Shown here piece by piece: positions 59,123 to 64,000 of a DNA stretch of 64,000 nucleotides. The notes under the pieces are model-generated. The model was not told the origin of the DNA. It did no database searches and worked only from the letters and a program-made list of their open reading frames with translations. The stretch lies in the NCBI GenBank assembly GCA_001282665.1, contig LN874947.1, positions 694,538 through 758,537 of the forward strand. The letters are read 5' to 3'. The stretch is from Clostridiales bacterium mt11 (lineage in GTDB: Bacteria > Bacillota > Clostridia > Tissierellales > Tepidimicrobiaceae). The translations under genes were made by a program, and so were the position numbers. How positions within the stretch are numbered: the stretch's first letter is position 1; the number at the start of each line of letters is the position of its first letter.

Positions 59123-60182
59123 GTATTATGTTTTTATCAAAAGAAAACTTCTCTTGATACCTTTTTAAACTTTCAGTTATACTAATAGTTCTAGCCTGAC
59201 CTATTCCTTCTACTAAATCTAATTGAGAAGGAGAAGCTTCTATGATATTCTGAAAGGAGCCAAATGCCTTTATTACATTTTCAAGAACATTAGAAGGAAT
59301 CCTTGGAATCTTTCCTAGTATCCTATATCCCTTAGGTTCTACTATCATATCCAGCGTATTTACACCTCTATCATATCCCAATATCTTAGCAATTTGATTT
59401 AAATTTAATAATTCCTCCGAATTAAGATTACCTATCTCATCGCATATAGATTTATAGTCTTTAGATTCATCAATCATGTAATCCCTTATAAGATTTATCC
59501 TATCCATTGGTACCTCATCCATTAGTTCTGCAACCTGCATATTCAATAATCTACCTTCTGTACCCAATTCGGATATATACATATTTATTTCATTTCCTAT
59601 TCGCCAAACCATTTCTATCCTCTGAATTACTTTAGCAACATCATATATAGTTACATAATTTTCAAATTCCAGAATAGTTAAATTGTTCATTGCCTGTTCT
59701 AGCACATCTTTATATTTTTCTAAAGTTTGTACTGCTTGGTTTGCCTTGTTTAACATTTCATTAATATCCCTTAATATATATTTATAATCAGATTTATAAA
59801 GAGTTATAACTTCTCTTCTCTTAGAGATAGCAATGACCAACACATTGGTTTGCTTTGCTACCCTTTCAGCTGTCTTATGTCGAGTGCCTGTTTCCTTAGA
59901 TATGATATACTGGCAAGGGGATAGCTGGGCATTAGCATATAATATTTTCTTACAGTCATTGCTGACTATTATTGCTCCATCCATTTTAGCTAATTCATAG
60001 ATATAGGATGGATTATATTCACAATTGATATAGAAGCCTCCTTGAACAATATCTAACACTTCTTTTGTATTACCTACGACTATTAAAGCCCCAGTCTTGG
60101 CATTGATTATATTATCTAATCCAAGCCTCAATTGAGTTCCTGGTGCTACAATCTTTAAAGTTTCATATAAATCCATATTCAT
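59100..60182 (-). CDS. disA: DNA integrity scanning diadenylate cyclase DisA
   Basis: Synthesises cyclic di-AMP and scans DNA for branched lesions, delaying sporulation when damage is found. The N-terminal DAC domain has the MDGAIIVSND motif and GTRHKTAERVA (the DGA and RHR motifs). A helical spine and a C-terminal helix-hairpin-helix domain (LVEGIGQARTISITESLKRY) bind DNA. The frame begins with TTG at 60197 on top of the ribosome binding site; the ATG at 60182 is 7 bases after GGAGGG and gives 360 residues. It is the last gene of clpC-radA-disA. Confidence 0.95.
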   Translation of the reverse strand: MNMDLYETLKIVAPGTQLRLGLDNIINAKTGALIVVGNTKEVLDIVQGGFYINCEYNPSYIYELAKMDGAIIVSNDCKKILYANAQLSPCQYIISKETGTRHKTAERVAKQTNVLVIAISKRREVITLYKSDYKYILRDINEMLNKANQAVQTLEKYKDVLEQAMNNLTILEFENYVTIYDVAKVIQRIEMVWRIGNEINMYISELGTEGRLLNMQVAELMDEVPMDRINLIRDYMIDESKDYKSICDEIGNLNSEELLNLNQIAKILGYDRGVNTLDMIVEPKGYRILGKIPRIPSNVLENVIKAFGSFQNIIEASPSQLDLVEGIGQARTISITESLKRYQEKFSFDKNIIQKAKKIP

Positions 60183-60268
60183 ATTGTTACCCTCCAAATC
60201 CTGCCCTCTGTAGGATATTATATGAAAAAGCTAATATTCTAATACCTAAAAAACATATGGATTATATA

Positions 60269-61660
60269 TTAGCTGAAACTTTTCCCAAAAACATGTCCTA
60301 TAACTTCTTGTAGAGTTCTTAGTTCAACTACCTCAATATTGTCAAATTTTCCATTTCCTTTTATTCCATCTTTTGGTATATAAACCTTTCTAAATCCCAT
60401 TCTATCCAATTCCTTAATCCTTCCTTCCATAGAAGGAACCTTTTTTAATTCTCCAGTAAGCCCTACTTCCGCAATAAATACTATATCATTTGATATCCCC
60501 TTATTATATACAGAAGAAACTATACTCATTATAATAGCTAAGTTTACCGATTGTTCGCTTAATTTCAGTCCCCCTGTAGCTTTTATAACTACATTTTTAT
60601 CATATAATCCAATATTTCCTCTCTGTTCAAGAATGGATATCAATGTGTTCAATTGATCTTTCCTTAAACATTCACCAATCCTCGAAGGATAAGGGGTAAA
60701 AGATCGTGAAACTAAGCTTTCTATCTCCACTATAATGAGTCTAGAGCCTTCCCTTATTACGGATAATGCACTTCCCGGTACGATGTTGCCATCTTCTCTT
60801 TTAGTTATAAAGAATTCAGAAGGATTTTCTATTGGAATCATACCCTTTTCCTCCATAGAAAACAAACCCAATTCTCCCGTCCTTCCAAACCTATTCTTAG
60901 TTGCCATTAAAGTCCTTAGCTCTTCATCACTTTCCCCTTCTAAGTATAAAACCGTATCCACTAAATGCTCTAAGGTTCTTAATCCTGCCATTTCATTTGC
61001 CTTCGTCATATGGCCTACCATGATTACAGCTCTAGGTCTATTCTTATTCTTTGCAGCATCTACCAACGCATTAGCACATTCTATAGATTGAATAGGGGAA
61101 CCAGCTCTAGAATTAAATTCTTCTAGACTAAATGTTTGAATACTATCTATGATAATTAAATCTGGATCTATATCCTCAATGGATTTGAGGACATTATCCA
61201 TACTGGTATCAGATAAAATCCAAATATCCTTGGGTATTTCATTTAAAATCCTATTTGCTCTATTGCTTATTTGAGTTTCACTTTCTTCACCAGATGCATA
61301 TAAAACCTTGTACCCTTTTTTTGCAATATCGTTGGATATCTCTAATAATAAGGTGGATTTACCTGCCCCTGGTCGGGCAGTTAGTATTGTAACGGAATCC
61401 TTAACTATTCCCCCACCTAGTACTCTATTAAATTCGCCTATGTCAGTTACTATCCTATGATCATCATCTATATCCACTGTAGATAATTTTACTGGGGATA
61501 TTCTCTCAATTTGTTGGATTTGGTTCTTAGAATTTTTGTTCTTAGGCTCTAAGGTAACTTCATCAAAACTATTCCAAGAATTACATTCAGGACATCTCCC
61601 CATCCATTTAAGACTTTCATATCCGCATTGGGAACATCTAAAGATATTTTTTGTCTTCAT
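60269..61660 (-). CDS. radA: DNA repair protein RadA (Sms)
   Basis: RecA-like branch-migration helicase, 463 residues. The N-terminal zinc finger is CSQCGYESLKWMGRCPECNS, Walker A is ARPGAGKSTLLLEI, the RadA motif KNRFG is in LMATKNRFGRTGELG, and the C-terminal Lon-protease-like domain contains VVIKATGGLKLSEQSVNLAI. It processes recombination intermediates and in Bacillus works with DisA, encoded next. It follows clpC by 40 bases. Confidence 0.96.
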   Translation of the reverse strand: MKTKNIFRCSQCGYESLKWMGRCPECNSWNSFDEVTLEPKNKNSKNQIQQIERISPVKLSTVDIDDDHRIVTDIGEFNRVLGGGIVKDSVTILTARPGAGKSTLLLEISNDIAKKGYKVLYASGEESETQISNRANRILNEIPKDIWILSDTSMDNVLKSIEDIDPDLIIIDSIQTFSLEEFNSRAGSPIQSIECANALVDAAKNKNRPRAVIMVGHMTKANEMAGLRTLEHLVDTVLYLEGESDEELRTLMATKNRFGRTGELGLFSMEEKGMIPIENPSEFFITKREDGNIVPGSALSVIREGSRLIIVEIESLVSRSFTPYPSRIGECLRKDQLNTLISILEQRGNIGLYDKNVVIKATGGLKLSEQSVNLAIIMSIVSSVYNKGISNDIVFIAEVGLTGELKKVPSMEGRIKELDRMGFRKVYIPKDGIKGNGKFDNIEVVELRTLQEVIGHVFGKSFS

Positions 61661-61689
61661 ATTTTCCTCCTACTATTATGTAGTAAATA

Positions 61690-61715
61690 GAACCTATAGC
61701 CTAGGCTATAGGTTC
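61690..61715 (-). terminator. 26-base palindrome at the clpC end
   Basis: GAACCTATAGCC (61690-61701) and GGCTATAGGTTC (61704-61715) form a 12-bp stem that includes the clpC stop codon. There is no strong T run, so it may attenuate rather than stop transcription into radA. Confidence 0.5.
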
Positions 61716-64000
61716 TTTATCAAATATTAACTTATTATTTTTAAAATCTATGAGTATATTATCATCTTTTGAAACGCGCCCTTTTAAAATTTCTTCTGCT
61801 AATTGATCTTCTATCATCTTAGTTATAGTTCTTTCAAGAGGTCGAGCGCCGTATACTGGATCGAAACCTTTATTACTTATATAATCTATAGTATCATCTG
61901 TAACATTTATATTTATATTTAATTTTTTCATCCTTTTTCTTAAATCCTTTATCATTATACTGACGATTTCTTTTACATCATCTTCTTTTAAGGAATGGAA
62001 CACGATAACTTCATCGATTCTATTTAAAAATTCTGGTCTAAAAGTTCTTTTTAACTCTTCAAATATAGTTTCTTTCATTTTTTCGTACTCTTCTTTTTCT
62101 TCTTCAGAAGCTGCAGCAAACCCTAACACATTTTGCTTTTTAATAGATGTAGCTCCCACATTTGATGTCATTATTATTACCGTATTTTTAAAATCAACAG
62201 TACGTCCTTTAGAATCAGTCAATCTACCATCATCTAATATTTGAAGTAATACATTGAATACATCTGGGTGTGCTTTTTCCACCTCATCAAATAATATAAC
62301 GGAGTAAGGTTTCCTTCTAACGGATTCAGTTAATTGACCTCCCTCGTCATAGCCTACATATCCTGGAGGAGAGCCTATAAGTCTAGATACCGAGTGTTTC
62401 TCCATATATTCACTCATATCAATCCTTATTACTGAATCCTCATCTCCAAACAATGTCTCTGCTAAAGCCTTAGCAAGATATGTTTTACCTACTCCTGTAG
62501 GACCGACAAATATAAAAGTACCTACAGGTTTTTGAGGATCTTTTAATCCTACCCTTGCCCTTCTAACTGCATTTGACACTGCTTTCACTGCTTGGTCTTG
62601 ACCTATTACCTTTTCGTGGAGTATCTCTTCTAGATTCAATAACTTTTGACTTTCTTCTGTAGTCATTTTATTTACGGGAATTCCCGTCCAATTAGATACT
62701 ACCTGAGCTATTTCATCATAGCCTACAACCATATTAGAAGTCTGCTTCTCTTTTTCCCATCTAGCTTTTTCCTTTTGAAGCTCTTCTTTAATATGCTTTT
62801 CCATATCCCTTATTTTAGCTGCCTTTTCATAATTTTGAGTATTGATTGCTTCTTCTTTCTCTTGGGATAGTTCATCTAGTTTTTCTTCTAAACCTTTTAA
62901 TCCATCAGGAGCTACATAAGATTTTATCCTTATCATGGAAGCAGCTTCGTCTATTAGATCTATAGCCTTATCTGGAAGAAATCTATCGGTAATATATCTA
63001 CTCGATAATTCTGCTGCGGCTTTAATGGCTTCATCGGAAATTTCCACTCTATGATGAGCCTCATACCTATCCCTTAAACCCTCAAGAATTTTAATAGTAT
63101 CATCTACAGAAGGTTCTTCTATCATTATAGGTTGGAATCTTCTTTCTAGAGCAGAATCCTTTTCTATATGTTTTCTATATTCGTCTATAGTTGTAGCACC
63201 TATTACTTGAAGATCTCCTCGAGCAAGTACTGGCTTTAGTATATTAGAAGCATCTATAGCACCTTCAGCAGCTCCTGCACCTACAATAGTATGAAGTTCA
63301 TCTATGAATAATATTATATCTCCATCTTCCCTTAATTCCTTCATTACGGATTTTAATCTCTCTTCAAATTCACCTCTATATTTAGCCCCAGCAATCATAC
63401 TAGGTAAATCTAAAGTTACTACTCGTTTATCCCTTATTATTTCTGGTACTTGACCTTCTACAATTTTTTGTGCTAATCCTTCAGCAATAGCCGTTTTACC
63501 CACACCTGGTTCTCCTATGAGTACTGGATTGTTCTTCGTCCTTCTACTTAATACCTGAATTACCCTTTCAATCTCTTTTGCCCTTCCTATAACAGGGTCT
63601 ATTTTCCCATCTATAGCTAACCCAGTTAAATCTCTGCCATATTTATCTAAGTTTGGAGTGGTATTACTTCCTCCTTCTTGAGATGATGTAGCTTTAGATT
63701 GATTATCCGACAACATATTTAAAATATTTTCTTCTAATTTTTGTATATCTACACCTAATTTCTTTAATACTACAATGGCAACGCCTTCGCCTTCTTCTAA
63801 CAAGCCCAGTAATATATGTTCTGTCCCTACATAATTATGACCTAAGTTTCTTGCTTCTAAAAAGCTTAGTTCAAATATTCTTTTAGTTCTAGGAGTAAAT
63901 CCCATAATATCTGCATCATAACTTCCTTTTCCTATGGTGTTTAAAACTTCTTTTCTAACATTCTCTAATTCCACTCCCATATTACTTAAAGCTACAGCTG
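61701..64000 (-). CDS. clpC: ATP-dependent Clp protease ATP-binding subunit ClpC, 5' end outside the window
   Basis: AAA+ unfoldase partner of ClpP. An ATG occurs at 63980, but the frame stays open to the window edge, reading AVALSNMGVELENVRKEVLN. This is the end of the first Clp_N repeat, so the true start lies beyond 64000. Visible parts are the second Clp_N repeat (GHNYVGTEHILLGLLEEGEG), first ATPase (GEPGVGKTAIAEGL), a UVR-type linker (NYEKAAKIRDMEKHI) and the second ATPase (GPTGVGKTYLAKAL). In Firmicutes ctsR-mcsA-mcsB normally precede it; that part is off-window. Confidence 0.96.
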   Translation of the reverse strand, partial: AVALSNMGVELENVRKEVLNTIGKGSYDADIMGFTPRTKRIFELSFLEARNLGHNYVGTEHILLGLLEEGEGVAIVVLKKLGVDIQKLEENILNMLSDNQSKATSSQEGGSNTTPNLDKYGRDLTGLAIDGKIDPVIGRAKEIERVIQVLSRRTKNNPVLIGEPGVGKTAIAEGLAQKIVEGQVPEIIRDKRVVTLDLPSMIAGAKYRGEFEERLKSVMKELREDGDIILFIDELHTIVGAGAAEGAIDASNILKPVLARGDLQVIGATTIDEYRKHIEKDSALERRFQPIMIEEPSVDDTIKILEGLRDRYEAHHRVEISDEAIKAAAELSSRYITDRFLPDKAIDLIDEAASMIRIKSYVAPDGLKGLEEKLDELSQEKEEAINTQNYEKAAKIRDMEKHIKEELQKEKARWEKEKQTSNMVVGYDEIAQVVSNWTGIPVNKMTTEESQKLLNLEEILHEKVIGQDQAVKAVSNAVRRARVGLKDPQKPVGTFIFVGPTGVGKTYLAKALAETLFGDEDSVIRIDMSEYMEKHSVSRLIGSPPGYVGYDEGGQLTESVRRKPYSVILFDEVEKAHPDVFNVLLQILDDGRLTDSKGRTVDFKNTVIIMTSNVGATSIKKQNVLGFAAASEEEKEEYEKMKETIFEELKRTFRPEFLNRIDEVIVFHSLKEDDVKEIVSIMIKDLRKRMKKLNININVTDDTIDYISNKGFDPVYGARPLERTITKMIEDQLAEEILKGRVSKDDNILIDFKNNKLIFDKEPIA

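Noticed and set aside
1..64000. CRISPR arrays, insertion sequences, prophage, toxin-antitoxin or defence genes
   Set aside because: No spaced repeats, transposase, integrase or toxin-like frames were seen; the window is core housekeeping DNA.

Overview
The window comes from an AT-rich, low-GC Gram-positive anaerobe of the Clostridia. The protein style and gene order look most like the Tissierellia end of that group, but I cannot name a genus from sequence alone. Spore-former markers (cwlD, sigH), the clostridial rplM-rpsI-cwlD arrangement, T-box leaders, and zinc-binding forms of S4, S14, L33 and L36 all fit this. Almost every gene lies on the minus strand, so 'upstream' usually means higher coordinates.

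Layout, left to right. 1-99: the end of a PucR/CdaR-type regulator. 147-5867: a complete glycine cleavage operon (gcvT-gcvH-gcvPA-gcvPB-lpdA), divergent from an iron-sulfur aldo/keto reductase (6000-7133). 7173-7322: a dense cluster of DnaA-box-like 9-mers between two convergent genes. 7323-12397: cwlD, rplM-rpsI, truA and the ECF vitamin-transporter core. 12566-27316: the S10-spc-alpha ribosomal superoperon from rpsJ to rplQ, with secY, adk, infA and rpoA. Its structured leader fills 27317-27587. 27725-35990: tuf copy 1, fusA, rpsG, rpsL, an L7Ae-like gene and rpoC, followed by rpoB (to 39715), rplL, rplJ with an L10 leader, rplA, rplK, nusG, secE and rpmG (to 43418). 43653-44999: tuf copy 2 and tRNA-Thr(GGT). 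45061-51506: sigH, then yacP-rlmB-thyX-mrnC-cysS behind a cysteine T-box, then gltX. 51583-53308: a secreted DUF1002 protein and a broken LiaF-like membrane gene. 53334-58433: proS with a proline T-box, then ispF-ispD, a PIN-TRAM membrane protein and carD. 58649-64000: a small clostridial protein of unknown function on the plus strand, then disA, radA and the 3' part of clpC, which runs off the right edge.

The region is mainly the core gene-expression machinery: nearly all ribosomal proteins encoded in the str, S10, spc, alpha, L11/L10 and L13 clusters, RNA polymerase core subunits, elongation factors, secretion channel subunits and two aminoacyl-tRNA synthetases. Control appears to be largely by RNA: L10 leader, two L1-type elements, a candidate L13 leader, a large uncharacterised S10 leader, an unusually long rpsL-rpsG gap and two T-boxes. 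I found no CRISPR array, phage, insertion sequence, defence system or obviously novel multi-gene system. The most interesting items are non-coding: the DnaA-box cluster, the S10 leader, the paired L1 elements, the absence of map from its usual place, and a repeat that supplies a promoter element. Several small genes use GTG or TTG starts, and I have corrected starts where the ribosome binding site decides the matter.
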